Positions 33,713-42,404 of a stretch of DNA of 64,000 bases are shown piece by piece. This DNA comes from DATLXU01 sp035575515 (GTDB lineage: Bacteria; Acidobacteriota; Blastocatellia; UBA7656). Each line of letters begins with the position of its first letter. Within the stretch, counting starts at the first letter, position 1. The DNA lies in the NCBI GenBank assembly GCA_035575515.1, contig DATLXU010000100.1:71668-135667 (forward strand), written 5' to 3'. The notes beneath the pieces were generated by a model. That model had not been told where the DNA came from. It saw only the letters and a program-made list of their open reading frames with translations, and ran no database searches. Made by a program: the position numbers and the translations under genes.

Positions 33713-34046
33713 AGTTTGGGAATCCTGAGCAGATTAATGACGCGGGCAGATTATCATCAGACCCGGAAAATATCAATTGGACGATTTGCCGCGAAGCGAT
33801 GACGCAATTAAAGGTTTGATTCGATTCCTGAAGGTAGACTTCGCGCTATTATTGATATGACAGGGTCGGTTATGAAACGAAGGTGAGCAAACGAGCTGCT
33901 ATTAGTGGCCAATTGAACTTTGTCCGAAGCAGGACGCGGCTTGAAACAATAAAATCCCTATTGACCAGCCGCGACCCTATAGCTGGTCAAAACTCGGACA
34001 TCACACGAATGGCCGTTCGCCGTCTGACATTCCTGGGCCGAAGAGA
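33713..34046. other. 334-nt gap upstream of the kinase
   Basis: No gene supported. It contains the promoter side of the kinase gene and a hairpin TTGACCAGC...GCTGGTCAA at 33961-33990 (9-bp perfect stem, 12-nt loop) placed downstream of the small membrane protein, probably its terminator. Confidence 0.5.
33955..33990 (-). terminator. Candidate terminator after the small membrane-protein gene
   Basis: TTGACCAGC (33961-33969) and GCTGGTCAA (33982-33990) form a 9-bp stem 57 nt past the stop on the minus strand, followed by an AT-rich stretch (ATAGGGATTTTATTG). Confidence 0.4.
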
Positions 34047-34259
34047 TCACAGCTTCGTAATGCTTATCTCCTCTTCGGCTTCTTCTTTGAACCTCTTGAA
34101 GAAATAGACGGCAAAGCATATCAGCGCAACTACGAGGAACGCGCCGCCTATTATCAAGTCGTTCTTAGGTGATCCTGGCGGTGTGCCCATGTATCGCAGA
34201 ATGAACCAGGCTCCTGCGCCTATACCGGCCAATCCTGCCAGCAACAGCAGTGCTTTCAT
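34047..34259 (-). CDS. Small two-helix membrane protein
   Basis: A 70-residue protein with two hydrophobic helices (about 3-22 and 36-53) and a highly charged acidic C-terminus (KRFKEEAEEEISITKL). The loop between them is GTPPGSPKND. A strong GGAGAGGAG lies just upstream of the ATG. No named family is recognised. It lies between the kinase and the GT9 gene with separate spacers on both sides, so it is likely a single-gene unit. Confidence 0.7.
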   Translation of the reverse strand: MKALLLLAGLAGIGAGAWFILRYMGTPPGSPKNDLIIGGAFLVVALICFAVYFFKRFKEEAEEEISITKL

Positions 34260-34442
34260 GGCTCCTCTCCTTAAGTATTGAGAATTAAGCCTTACATAAA
34301 AGCTTCCAGTTACAGTGCGGATTTGCTGTGCCCTTGCGGATTCAATTATACACCAAAACTTTTTAAGTCAAGAGCCGTTCAGCGCATCTCGATCTTTTGG
34401 CCAATGCGAAGCGGGGACGCCGCGCAAGCATCTGCCGCCACG

Positions 34443-35423
34443 TCAACGCTGAAACAGCGATGCGCTGCGGATGTCTTGAATCATCTCGCAGGCAATCTCA
34501 TAAACTTCATCCGTCGTGACGCGAGCGCGCGAGGCTGCCTGCGCAATTCGATGCGCAGGAGATGAAAGCGACGCCCGCGGCTCATCGGCTATTTCAAGCA
34601 CAGGCGCGCGAAAGTATGCGGCCAGTCGCGCAAATCCCGCGTCGTCCGTGATGACGAGGCTTGCGCGCGCAGCAGCAGCCGTTACCGTGAGCGCGCGAGG
34701 CTCGGCAAGCCTTATCGCACCCTGCGGCAAAAGCGCGCTCAGAGCATCAGTGAAAGTTTTGTCGCCCGGCTCATCCGCAACGACGATTCTCGCGCCGAAG
34801 TTATTCGCGAGCCTCGCGGCGATTTCGCCGAAAGACTCAACGGGCCAGCCACCCGCCGCGCCGCTTCCGTACAACAATACAATCGGCTCGCCCCCGCGCG
34901 ACCCCTTACGAGCAAGCAGCTTTTCAAATTGCGCGTTCTCTTCTTCGGGCAGATCAAAGCCGAATCGCGCATCGTTCATCTCAAGCCCAAGCTGGCGGAG
35001 CACGCTTCGATACGCAGATTCATCATCGCGGCGCGCCGACTTCCCCGTAAAAATTTCGATAACGTGAGGCAGCCGCGATGGCGTAACGGTCCGCGCGCGC
35101 ACAACCAGGCGCGCAATCACCTGAGTCTCGACGCGCGGCGCGAAATCCAGAACCGTGTCGAAATCCGAGCGCCGCGCTCGTTTCATCAATCGAAAGAGCC
35201 GCTTTAATCCGCCTCCGGTTTCCGGCGACTTAATAACACCAAGCTCGATTGTTTCATCAACAAGCCCGCTCGCCGCCAGAAGCTCGCATAGGCCTTTCGA
35301 TGTGGCAACAGCGATGAAGGCGCGAGGATAAGCAGCGCGAATCGCACGCATTGCAGGCAGTAAAGTCAGCGCCTGCCCGAATGGGGAGACGGCGATTGCC
35401 AGAATTGCGCGCGGCTCGTTCAT
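34443..35423 (-). CDS. Glycosyltransferase family 9 (heptosyltransferase-like)
   Basis: A 326-residue GT-B enzyme similar to WaaC/WaaF/RfaF heptosyltransferases of lipopolysaccharide core synthesis. The N-terminal half has LTLLPAMRAIRAAYPRAFIA and the donor-binding C-terminal half has VLLYGSGAAGGWPVESFGEIA and SLVITDDAGFARLAAYF, where the last resembles the family's TxDSGxxH/LA segment. The Asp-Asp-Ala there replaces the usual Asp-Ser/Thr-Gly, so its exact chemistry may differ. The promoter TATAAT (35464-35469) puts heptamer element E in the 5' leader, and no Shine-Dalgarno is visible. Confidence 0.8.
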   Translation of the reverse strand: MNEPRAILAIAVSPFGQALTLLPAMRAIRAAYPRAFIAVATSKGLCELLAASGLVDETIELGVIKSPETGGGLKRLFRLMKRARRSDFDTVLDFAPRVETQVIARLVVRARTVTPSRLPHVIEIFTGKSARRDDESAYRSVLRQLGLEMNDARFGFDLPEEENAQFEKLLARKGSRGGEPIVLLYGSGAAGGWPVESFGEIAARLANNFGARIVVADEPGDKTFTDALSALLPQGAIRLAEPRALTVTAAAARASLVITDDAGFARLAAYFRAPVLEIADEPRASLSSPAHRIAQAASRARVTTDEVYEIACEMIQDIRSASLFQR

Positions 35424-35426
35424 AAA

Positions 35427-35461
35427 ACAGTTGCCAGTTGTCAGCAGTCAGTTGTCAGTTG
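35427..35461. repeat. Heptamer element E (unit CAGTTGT)
   Basis: Five consecutive 7-nt units CAGTTGC/CAGTTGT/CAGCAGT/CAGTTGT/CAGTTG between the GT9 start codon (4 nt away) and its promoter. It would be transcribed as 5' leader. Confidence 0.8.
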
Positions 35462-35463
35462 AA

Positions 35464-35493
35464 ATTATACAACCTGATCGTGTGGCGAGTCAG
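35464..35493 (-). promoter_or_regulatory. Candidate sigma-70 promoter for the GT9 gene
   Basis: On the minus strand: CTGACT (35493-35488), an 18-nt spacer and a perfect TATAAT (35469-35464), about 40 nt upstream of the ATG at 35423. Confidence 0.5.
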
Positions 35494-35514
35494 TTCGCGC
35501 GGATCGGACGGGCA

Positions 35515-36282
35515 TCAGATTTCAGCAAGCAGCTTCATCACCGCTTCCGTATCGCTCAAATCCTCAAGCAGCGCGTCGGGCGTGTGCTCTTTCAACTGCT
35601 CGACCGAATGAAAGCCCGTTGCGACGGCGACGACTCGCGCGCCGAAATGGCGGGCGCAAGAGATATCGCGCGGCGTATCGCCCACGATAATGAACTGCTC
35701 AGGCGATAGCTGCTGGCCGAGATGCTCATTGATACGTTCAGCGGCGATTGCGGGCAGGTGGTCGCGCTCTTCGGCGTCGCTTCCGAACGCGCCGCGCCCT
35801 CTGAAGTATTGCCAGATGCCCGCGACGCTCAGTTTTGCTTCGGCAAGTTTTTCGACATTGCCTGTGAGCAGGCTCGTGACGAATCGTTCATCGCCGGCAA
35901 GCGCGTCAAGTAATTCTTTCACGCCCGCGCATAAACGATAAACCGGTCCCGTGCCAGCAAGCTCCCACAGCATCTCGACCATTCGCGCTTCCACAAGCGG
36001 CAGCCGCTCACGAATCTCTGCCGGACTGAAGCCTTCGTATTCCAACGCCTCGCGATAAATCGCCAGATCGGTCTTTCCCGCAAACTCGACTTCGGCAAGC
36101 CGCCCGCACGTCCCGAACACGTCAACAAGCAGCTCATTCATCCGCGCGCGATACTCAGGTCGCCGCACCGCTTTTATCAGCGTGCCGTCAATGTCGAACA
36201 GCACAACGCGAAGATCAGTAGGCGGTAGGCGGTAGGCAGTAGGCAGTTTTGTCGGAGATTGTCTGTGATTGTTCGATGCCAT
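35515..36282 (-). CDS. HAD-superfamily phosphatase
   Basis: A 255-residue haloacid dehalogenase-like hydrolase of the phosphoglycolate-phosphatase type. Motif I is VLFDIDGTL (nucleophile Asp), motif II is LLTGN, motif III Lys lies in the cap region, and motif IV is VGDTPRDISCA. A helical cap follows motif I. The substrate is unknown; phosphoglycolate-like sugars are only an inference. The first 25 residues (...KLPTAYRLPPTDL) are encoded by heptamer element F and precede motif I. The true start could therefore be ATG 36282 or a GTG just before motif I; neither has a good Shine-Dalgarno. Confidence 0.85.
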   Translation of the reverse strand: MASNNHRQSPTKLPTAYRLPPTDLRVVLFDIDGTLIKAVRRPEYRARMNELLVDVFGTCGRLAEVEFAGKTDLAIYREALEYEGFSPAEIRERLPLVEARMVEMLWELAGTGPVYRLCAGVKELLDALAGDERFVTSLLTGNVEKLAEAKLSVAGIWQYFRGRGAFGSDAEERDHLPAIAAERINEHLGQQLSPEQFIIVGDTPRDISCARHFGARVVAVATGFHSVEQLKEHTPDALLEDLSDTEAVMKLLAEI

Positions 36283-36349
36283 TTTTAGCTTGAACTCGTT
36301 TGCAGAATAAACAGATTGCCTCGACTTATCATTAACCGCTGCCTACTGG
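36217..36349. repeat. Heptamer element F (unit GTAGGCG), read into the HAD N-terminus
   Basis: GTAGGCG/GTAGGCG/GTAGGCA/GTAGGCA at 36217-36247 and an inverted counterpart AACCGCTGCCTACTGG at 36334-36349. The latter abuts the stop codon of the YchF-like gene (36351); the former lies inside the HAD reading frame. Confidence 0.8.
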
Positions 36350-36350
36350 T

Positions 36351-37409
36351 TTACACATTAAACCTGAAGTGAATGACGTCGCCGTCCTGCACGATGTAGT
36401 CTTTGCCTTCAAGCCTGAGCTTGCCCTGCTCGCGGCAACGAGCTTCGCTGCCGCAACTGATCAGGTCTTCAAAGCGGATGACTTCGGCGCGAATGAACCC
36501 GCGCTCAATGTCAGAGTGAATCGCGCCCGCCGCTTTCTGCGCGTAAGTGCCGCGCCTGATTGACCACGCACGGCATTCGTCTTCGCCCGCCGTGAGAAAG
36601 CTGATTAAATCCAGAAGCCCGTAAGCCGCGCGAATGAAACGGTCGCGCGCGGGTTCGGTGATTCCTAAATCAGCGAGGAAATCGCGCTGCTCGTCGGGCG
36701 CAAGCTGTGCGATTTCCATTTCGACTTTTCCAGCCATCGCAATCAGCGGAACGTTTCTTGAGCTTGCAAGCTCGGCGATTTCCGCAGGCGGCTCGCTCGC
36801 GGCACGGTCTTCGCCGACGTTGAGCAATAGCAACAGCGGCTTGAGACTCAAAAAGCGAAAGCCCGCCATCATCGTCAATTCTTCCGGCGCGAGGGCGAGA
36901 TTGCGAAGCGGCGTTTCCGATTCCAACGCGTCTTTGAGTCGCTGCATCAACTCCGATTCGCGCGCCGAGTCTTTCTCTTTCTTGAGCCGGTTGATTCTAT
37001 TTTCGACCTGCACGAGATCGGTTAGAACAAGCTCGTCATCAAATGCGCGGATGTCGCGCGCGGGGTCGGCTTCCTGCAACAGCATCGGGTTGTCGAACGC
37101 GCGCACGACGTGAACGAGCGCGTCAACGTCGCGCATGTGCTGAACGAGCTTCGGATCGAGTCCGGTTTCGGCGCGTTCGGTTTCTGCCTGCGGCCCGGCC
37201 ACATCAACGAAGCTGATTTCGGCAAAAGTTTTTTTCTTCGGATTAAAAAGCTCTGCCAGCTTATCAACGCGTGCGTCCGGCACTTTGATAACGCCGATGT
37301 TTGCTTTTTCTTTCGCGCCGTAGCCGCCGACTTCTGCGGCAAGCCCCGTCAGCGTGTTGAAGATTGTCGTTTTGCCTGATCCTGCGAATCCTACAAGTCC
37401 TACTTTCAT
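36351..37409 (-). CDS. YchF-like P-loop NTPase with TGS domain
   Basis: A 352-residue relative of the Obg-family ATPase YchF/Ola1. The P-loop reads GFAGSGKTTIFN rather than the canonical GLPNVGKST. The NxxE nucleotide-specificity position reads NVGE, consistent with ATP rather than GTP use. The long helical arm (VENRINRLKKEKDSARESE) and a C-terminal TGS domain (IHSDIERGFIRAEVIRFEDL; DYIVQDGDVIHFRFNV) are present. ATG 37409 is chosen; an in-frame ATG at 37433 would add residues encoded by heptamer element G. That repeat also offers GGACAAGGGA as a Shine-Dalgarno-like sequence. The role is probably ribosome- or redox-related, unproven. Confidence 0.85.
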   Translation of the reverse strand: MKVGLVGFAGSGKTTIFNTLTGLAAEVGGYGAKEKANIGVIKVPDARVDKLAELFNPKKKTFAEISFVDVAGPQAETERAETGLDPKLVQHMRDVDALVHVVRAFDNPMLLQEADPARDIRAFDDELVLTDLVQVENRINRLKKEKDSARESELMQRLKDALESETPLRNLALAPEELTMMAGFRFLSLKPLLLLLNVGEDRAASEPPAEIAELASSRNVPLIAMAGKVEMEIAQLAPDEQRDFLADLGITEPARDRFIRAAYGLLDLISFLTAGEDECRAWSIRRGTYAQKAAGAIHSDIERGFIRAEVIRFEDLISCGSEARCREQGKLRLEGKDYIVQDGDVIHFRFNV

Positions 37410-37412
37410 TAT

Positions 37413-37474
37413 CTGTCCCTTGTCCTTTGTCATTAATCTTTTGTTTCCCGGTGCAAATGGCCAATGACAAAGGG
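37413..37474. repeat. Heptamer element G (unit TTGTCCC)
   Basis: CTGTCCC/TTGTCCT/TTGTCAT at about 37413-37435 and the inverted counterpart CAATGACAAAGGG at 37462-37474. It runs exactly from the gpmI stop codon (37475) to 3 nt before the YchF ATG. Confidence 0.75.
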
Positions 37475-39022
37475 CTAAATTTCAATTCTCAAATCCTCGC
37501 CCGTCATCTGCGGCGGCTTCGGGAGTCCGAGCAATCCGAGCATCGTCGGCGCAACATCGCGGAGCGAACCGCCTTCGCGCAACCTCCCACGATAATCGCC
37601 AATTAAAATAATCGGCACAGGATTGGTCGTGTGCGCGGTGAATATCTGACCTGTGACGGGGTCAATCATCTGTTCCGCGTTGCCGTGATCGGCTGTGATA
37701 ATTACAGCGCCGCCCCGCGCACGAACCGCGTCAACTACCCACGCTAGATAAGTGTCGAGCACTTCAATCGCCTTGATCGTAGCGTTCAAATCGCCCGTGT
37801 GGCCAACCATGTCTGCGTTCGCGTAATTCATTATGATCGAATCGTAGCCGCCCGCTTCGATTCTTTTCAAAACCTCGTCGGTGATGCCGGGCGCGCTCAT
37901 CTCAGGCTTCAAATCGTAAGTCGCAACCTTCGGCGACGGAATCAACACGCGGTCCTCGCCGGGAAATTCTGTTTCGACTCCGCCGTTGAAAAAGAAAGTC
38001 ACGTGCGCGTACTTTTCAGTCTCGGCAATTCGGAGGTTCTTCAATCCGGCGTGCGCGTAAACGTCCGCCAGAATCTCGTCATGATGCTCAGGCCCGAACG
38101 CTACGGGGAGCGGAAACGTCCGATCGTATTGAGTCATGCAGGTGAATCGAATGCCCGGACGCGGCCCGCGATTGAAGAACGTGAAATCTTCTTCCGTCAG
38201 CGCGCGAGTAAGCTGCCGCGCGCGGTCGGCGCGAAAATTAAAAAAGATGACACTATCGCGATCCTGAATCGTCGCTACAGGTTTTTCAGTTTCATCAACG
38301 ATGACTATCGGCTTGACGAATTCATCGGTCACGCCTTCCGAGTAAGATTCGCGTATCGCTGCAATCGCATCGCGGCGCGGGCGGCCTTCGCCGTAGCGGA
38401 GCAAACGATAAGCCTGCTCGGTGCGCTCCCACCTTTTGTCGCGGTCCATCGCATAATAACGCCCAACAATCGAAGCAATGCGGCCCACGCCATACTCATT
38501 CATCTTTTCCAGCAACTCTGCGACGTAGCCTGCGCCTGAATCCGGCGCAGTGTCTCGGCCATCGAGGAATGCGTGAACGAATACGCGCTCGACTTTTCGC
38601 TCCGCCGCCATGCGAAGCAGCGCGTAAAGATGCTCGTGCCACGAATGCACGCCGCCTTTCGAGACCAATCCCATGATATGCAACGACGAGCCATTGTTCT
38701 TCGTGTGATCCATCGCCGCGACCAATTCAGGGTTGCGGAAGAACTCGCCCGTCTCGATTGCGTAATCAATGCGCGAGATGTCCATGCGAACTATGCGGCC
38801 CGCGCCAATGTTAAGGTGGCCGACCTCGCTGTTTCCCATCTGCCCGGCCTGAAGGCCTACAGCTTTGCCCGACGCTTCAATCAGCGTGTTCGGGTAGCTC
38901 GCAAACCACTTATCAAAGTTCGGCGTGCGCGCGAGCGCAATCGCGTTGCCTTCGCGCTTGGGCGAATAACCGAACCCGTCAAGAACTATCAGCACGAGCG
39001 GCGTGTTCTTAACCTTAGTCAA
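37475..39022 (-). CDS. gpmI: 2,3-bisphosphoglycerate-independent phosphoglycerate mutase
   Basis: Glycolytic/gluconeogenic interconversion of 3- and 2-phosphoglycerate, Mn-dependent, alkaline-phosphatase fold. The 515-residue length is canonical. Metal-site motifs: VLIVLDGFGYS at the N-terminus, nucleophile Ser in MGNSEVGHLNIGAGR, FLDGRDTAP, MNYANADMVGHTG and VIITADHGNAEQM. The start is a TTG at 39022 with AGGAGG 7 nt upstream. Enolase lies three genes upstream on the same strand, so two consecutive glycolytic steps are grouped here. Assignment is firm. Confidence 0.96.
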   Translation of the reverse strand: MTKVKNTPLVLIVLDGFGYSPKREGNAIALARTPNFDKWFASYPNTLIEASGKAVGLQAGQMGNSEVGHLNIGAGRIVRMDISRIDYAIETGEFFRNPELVAAMDHTKNNGSSLHIMGLVSKGGVHSWHEHLYALLRMAAERKVERVFVHAFLDGRDTAPDSGAGYVAELLEKMNEYGVGRIASIVGRYYAMDRDKRWERTEQAYRLLRYGEGRPRRDAIAAIRESYSEGVTDEFVKPIVIVDETEKPVATIQDRDSVIFFNFRADRARQLTRALTEEDFTFFNRGPRPGIRFTCMTQYDRTFPLPVAFGPEHHDEILADVYAHAGLKNLRIAETEKYAHVTFFFNGGVETEFPGEDRVLIPSPKVATYDLKPEMSAPGITDEVLKRIEAGGYDSIIMNYANADMVGHTGDLNATIKAIEVLDTYLAWVVDAVRARGGAVIITADHGNAEQMIDPVTGQIFTAHTTNPVPIILIGDYRGRLREGGSLRDVAPTMLGLLGLPKPPQMTGEDLRIEI

Positions 39023-39055
39023 ATCTCAACCTCCTCTCACATCATAGCAGGGGCC

Positions 39056-39140
39056 AGGGAAGGATGAGGGATGAAACGACGCAGCGATAAATACGAAACA
39101 ATCACCGCGTCGCCGCATCTCTTTTCATTCCTCATCCTTT
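39056..39140. repeat. Heptamer hairpin element H (unit GAGGGAT)
   Basis: AGGGAAGGATGAGGGATGAA at about 39056-39075 and the inverted TTTCATTCCTCATCCTTT at 39123-39140. It overlaps the last codons and stop of the methyltransferase and precedes gpmI. Confidence 0.8.
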
Positions 39141-39731
39141 CTGCCCTGCCTTTACTACTTCAAGCTCGAAATAAATCTCCTTGCCGCGCATCACGGCGTT
39201 CAGATACTGCTCCCAGAATTTGCGTATGAATCGAAGCCGCGGAAAGCGATTGTCAAGATTGATCAAAAATTCCAGCCCGATGAGTTTCCATAGATTCAAG
39301 ACCGTAACGCGGCAGACCTTCTGGCGAAAGTGAACGTCGGTGTAGAAATCAAACACGGCGCGGTCTTCTGTCAGGTTGCGAAACGAGTAGCTGTTTATGT
39401 GATTGCGATGCGTCAGGTCAGTCGCAAAATCGGGATTCGTCCAGTGCGGCGCGACGAGTTTAATTATGCCGCCCGCCCTTGTGATGCGATGGAGTTCTGT
39501 CATTACGGCCATCGGGTCGCGCACGTGTTCGATGACGTGGCGACCGATGACTTCATCGAACTGGTCATCAGCGAACGGATAGGGCAGATCGTCGAGATCG
39601 TGAATCACATCAGCAGCCGTTCGCGGGTTCACGTCCATTCCGATTGCGCCAGCGACTTTATTCGCGCCGCATCCGATGTCGAGCACGCGCCATTGCGCCG
39701 TCCTTGCTGGTGTGTTTGCAGGTTTCGCCAT
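39132..39731 (-). CDS. Class I SAM-dependent methyltransferase
   Basis: A 199-residue methyltransferase. The SAM-binding motif I is VLDIGCGANKV, motif II region MDVNPRTAADVIHDLDDLPY, and motif IV FDEVIGRHVIEHVRDPMAVM. These fit the Methyltransf_11 group. The Asp after DIGCG and the acidic loop are typical for SAM hydroxyl binding. The substrate is unknown. It starts 2 nt after the rsgA stop, so it is translated with rsgA. The last three codons (K-G-stop) lie inside heptamer element H. Confidence 0.85.
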   Translation of the reverse strand: MAKPANTPARTAQWRVLDIGCGANKVAGAIGMDVNPRTAADVIHDLDDLPYPFADDQFDEVIGRHVIEHVRDPMAVMTELHRITRAGGIIKLVAPHWTNPDFATDLTHRNHINSYSFRNLTEDRAVFDFYTDVHFRQKVCRVTVLNLWKLIGLEFLINLDNRFPRLRFIRKFWEQYLNAVMRGKEIYFELEVVKAGQKG

Positions 39732-39733
39732 CG

Positions 39734-40804
39734 CTATCGTTTGCGCTTTTTGATTTCCTTTGCCAGCTTGCCGAATTTGCGCTCGCGCTCTTTGCGCTCC
39801 ATTCGAGTTTTGAAATCGTTGCGCGATTCAAGGTACTCAATCTCGCTCTGCATCTTCTTATAATTCTCCAATCGAGCCGGGTCGAGTATGCCTTCTTCGA
39901 TTGCGGCTTTCACAGCGCAGTCAGGCTCGCGCTCGTGGCGGCAGTTGCTGAAATAGCAATCGCGCGCAATCGTCTCGATGTCGGCAAACGTGTCGGCCAA
40001 TCCTTCGTCAACATCTAACAGTTGAAGCTCGCGCATGCCGGGCGTGTCGATCAGCAATCCGCCTTCGGGCAACACGATCAATTCTCGATGCCGAGTCGTG
40101 TGGCGACCGCGATCATCGCTTTGGCGCACTTCGCTGACCTTCTGGCGCTCGCGTCCGAGCAGGCGATTGATGAGCGTTGATTTGCCGACGCCGCTTGAGC
40201 CTAAAAACGCAGCCGTGACGCCCTGCCCCAGATATTGTTTCAAGGCTTCGAGTCCTTCCTCGCGCTTCGCGCTGATTGCATGGACGGGCAAGCCTTGCGA
40301 TATTGATTCAACTTCGCGCACGCGCGCTTCGAGGTCGTCCGCGAGATCGGCTTTGTTCAAGATGATGACAGGATGCGCGCCGCTCTCTAACGCAAGCGCG
40401 AGGTATCGCTCGATTCTCCGCAGGTTGTAATCTTTATCAAGCCCCTGAACCAGGAAAATCACATCAACGTTTGTGGCGACTACTTGCTCGTCGGCTCCCT
40501 GACCTGCGGCTTTGCGAGAGAACTTGCTCGTTCGCGGAAGTATTGCGTGAATGAGAGCCTTCTTTTGATTTTCGAGCGGCGCAATCACAACCCAGTCGCC
40601 GACAGCCGGAAAGTCCTCGCGCCCGCCCGCCTGAAAACGCATGCGGCCCGTCACTTCGGCAAGCATCTCGCCGCTTTCAGTGAAGATGCGATAAAGCCCC
40701 TGATATTCGAGCGCGACGCGGCCAGTCCGGTAGCCTTCGTTGCGATAAGGCTCGAACTCCTTGTCGAAATGAGCATTCCAGCCGAGAGTCTTAAGGTCGT
40801 GCAT
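39734..40804 (-). CDS. rsgA: Ribosome small-subunit-dependent GTPase RsgA
   Basis: Circularly permuted GTPase (G4-G5-G1-G3) involved in 30S subunit maturation. An OB-fold N-terminus (about 30-100) is followed by G4 NKAD, the P-loop GSSGVGKSTLIN (G1), and G3 DTPGMRE. The C-terminal zinc motif has Cys-x-His-x-Cys-type residues (ARDCYFSNCRHEREPDCAV). The length of 356 suits the family. The ATG at 40804 abuts heptamer element I with no classical Shine-Dalgarno. Assignment firm. Confidence 0.95.
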   Translation of the reverse strand: MHDLKTLGWNAHFDKEFEPYRNEGYRTGRVALEYQGLYRIFTESGEMLAEVTGRMRFQAGGREDFPAVGDWVVIAPLENQKKALIHAILPRTSKFSRKAAGQGADEQVVATNVDVIFLVQGLDKDYNLRRIERYLALALESGAHPVIILNKADLADDLEARVREVESISQGLPVHAISAKREEGLEALKQYLGQGVTAAFLGSSGVGKSTLINRLLGRERQKVSEVRQSDDRGRHTTRHRELIVLPEGGLLIDTPGMRELQLLDVDEGLADTFADIETIARDCYFSNCRHEREPDCAVKAAIEEGILDPARLENYKKMQSEIEYLESRNDFKTRMERKERERKFGKLAKEIKKRKR

Positions 40805-40806
40805 AA

Positions 40807-40898
40807 ACAGTTTTCAGTCTTCAGTTTCCGGCAATTGGACAATCCAAACAGCGGTGAAGCGGTGACTGCCGCTCTGAAAACTGGAAACTGAAAGCTGT
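40807..40898. repeat. Heptamer hairpin element I (unit CAGTTTT)
   Basis: CAGTTTT/CAGTCTT/CAGTTTC at about 40807-40831 and the inverted CTGAAAACTGGAAACTGAAA at about 40874-40893. It fills the gap between the enolase stop (40901) and the rsgA ATG (40804), with 2 nt free on each side. Confidence 0.85.
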
Positions 40899-40900
40899 CA

Positions 40901-42229
40901 TCACTTCTTCTCCGCCGCCTTGCGTTTCTCGAATCGTTCGGCAACATGCGCGCTCGCGAACGCGCGAAAACCTGTGAAGCGGGCCGCGCTGCCTAGCTCT
41001 TCCTCGATGCGAAGCAACTGATTGTATTTCGCGATTCGATCCGTTCGGCTTGCCGATCCTGTTTTGATTTGCCCCGCGTTTGCGGCAACAGCGAGGTCTG
41101 CGATGAATGTGTCTTCGGTTTCGCCCGAACGGTGCGAGATAACGCAGGTATAACCGTTCGTCTTCGCAAGTTCGATTGCGTCGAGCGTTTCCGTAAGCGA
41201 GCCGATTTGATTCACCTTGACGAGAATCGAATTCGCAACCTGTTCGCGGATGCCGCGCGAGAGATATTCAACGTTTGTTACGAATAAATCATCGCCGACT
41301 AACTGCACCTGCTCGCCAAGCTCGCGTGTGAGCGCGGCCCATCCTTTCCAATCAGATTCTGCAAGACCGTCTTCGATTGAAACTATCGGGTATTGACTGA
41401 CCCAATCTTTGTAGAGCGCGACCATATCGGCGGCGCTTTTTCGCTCGCCGGTCGATTTTTTAAAGACGTAGCTGCCGTTTTCATAAAACTCGCTCGACGC
41501 AGGATCGAGCGCCAGCGCAATCTGCTCACCCGGCTTGTACCCGGCCTGGCGAATGGCTTCGAGTATTGTTTCAATTGCTTCGTCGTTCGATTTCAAATTC
41601 GGGGCGAAGCCGCCTTCGTCGCCGACCGTGGTTGAATGGCCTCGCTTCCTGAGCACACTTTTGAGCGAATGAAAAACTTCTACGCCTGCGCGCAATGCAT
41701 CGGAAAAATTCGCGAAGCCAGCGGGCACGATCATGAACTCCTGAAAGTCTACGTTGTTGTCGGCGTGCGCTCCGCCATTGAGTATGTTCATCAAAGGCAC
41801 AGGCAAAGTCCGCGCTCCGACGCCGCCGAGATAAGCGTAGAGCGGAAGCCCAACGGCATCTGCGGCGGCCCGCGCGGTCGCAAGCGAAACCGCTAGTATC
41901 GCGTTCGCGCCGAGCTTGCGCTTGTTTGGAGTCGCGTCGGCTGCAATCATCGCAAGGTCAATGTCGGATTGCATCAGCGCGTCGCGGCCCGTGACGATTT
42001 TTGCAATCGTCGTGTTGATGTTGGCAACGGCTTTCGTCACGCCTTTGCCGAAGTATCGCTTCTTATCGTTGTCGCGCAACTCTAAAGCTTCGTTTTCGCC
42101 CGTTGACGCGCCCGAAGGCACAGCCGCGCGGCCAATGATGCCGCTCGCAAGCGTCACTTCGGCTTCAACCGTAGGGTTGCCGCGCGAATCAAGTATCTCT
42201 CTCGCGCTCACTCGCTCAATCGTTGTCAT
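40901..42229 (-). CDS. eno: Enolase
   Basis: 2-phosphoglycerate dehydratase of glycolysis. The 442-residue length is canonical. Signatures: N-terminal ILDSRGNPTVEAEV, SGASTGENEALELRD, catalytic/Mg motifs SIEDGLAESDWKGW and DDLFVTN, and the substrate loop SHRSGETEDTFIADLAV. The Shine-Dalgarno AGGATGAGG lies directly upstream of the ATG. It starts a minus-strand run eno-rsgA-methyltransferase-gpmI-YchF-HAD. Assignment firm. Confidence 0.97.
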   Translation of the reverse strand: MTTIERVSAREILDSRGNPTVEAEVTLASGIIGRAAVPSGASTGENEALELRDNDKKRYFGKGVTKAVANINTTIAKIVTGRDALMQSDIDLAMIAADATPNKRKLGANAILAVSLATARAAADAVGLPLYAYLGGVGARTLPVPLMNILNGGAHADNNVDFQEFMIVPAGFANFSDALRAGVEVFHSLKSVLRKRGHSTTVGDEGGFAPNLKSNDEAIETILEAIRQAGYKPGEQIALALDPASSEFYENGSYVFKKSTGERKSAADMVALYKDWVSQYPIVSIEDGLAESDWKGWAALTRELGEQVQLVGDDLFVTNVEYLSRGIREQVANSILVKVNQIGSLTETLDAIELAKTNGYTCVISHRSGETEDTFIADLAVAANAGQIKTGSASRTDRIAKYNQLLRIEEELGSAARFTGFRAFASAHVAERFEKRKAAEKK

Positions 42230-42404
42230 CGCCTCATCCTCGTTTCGTAAGTCATCTGTGATTTATTCCAGCCAGACTGCTTATGATAACCAAGTGAGTT
42301 TGAGTTTGCCACTGATTGAAGCTGCGCCAGCTTGCGCGAGCGGAAGGCCCGCCGCTATAGTTCATCATTAATTCGCCTCGCGATTTTTTTCATTGGTGAC
42401 AGGT

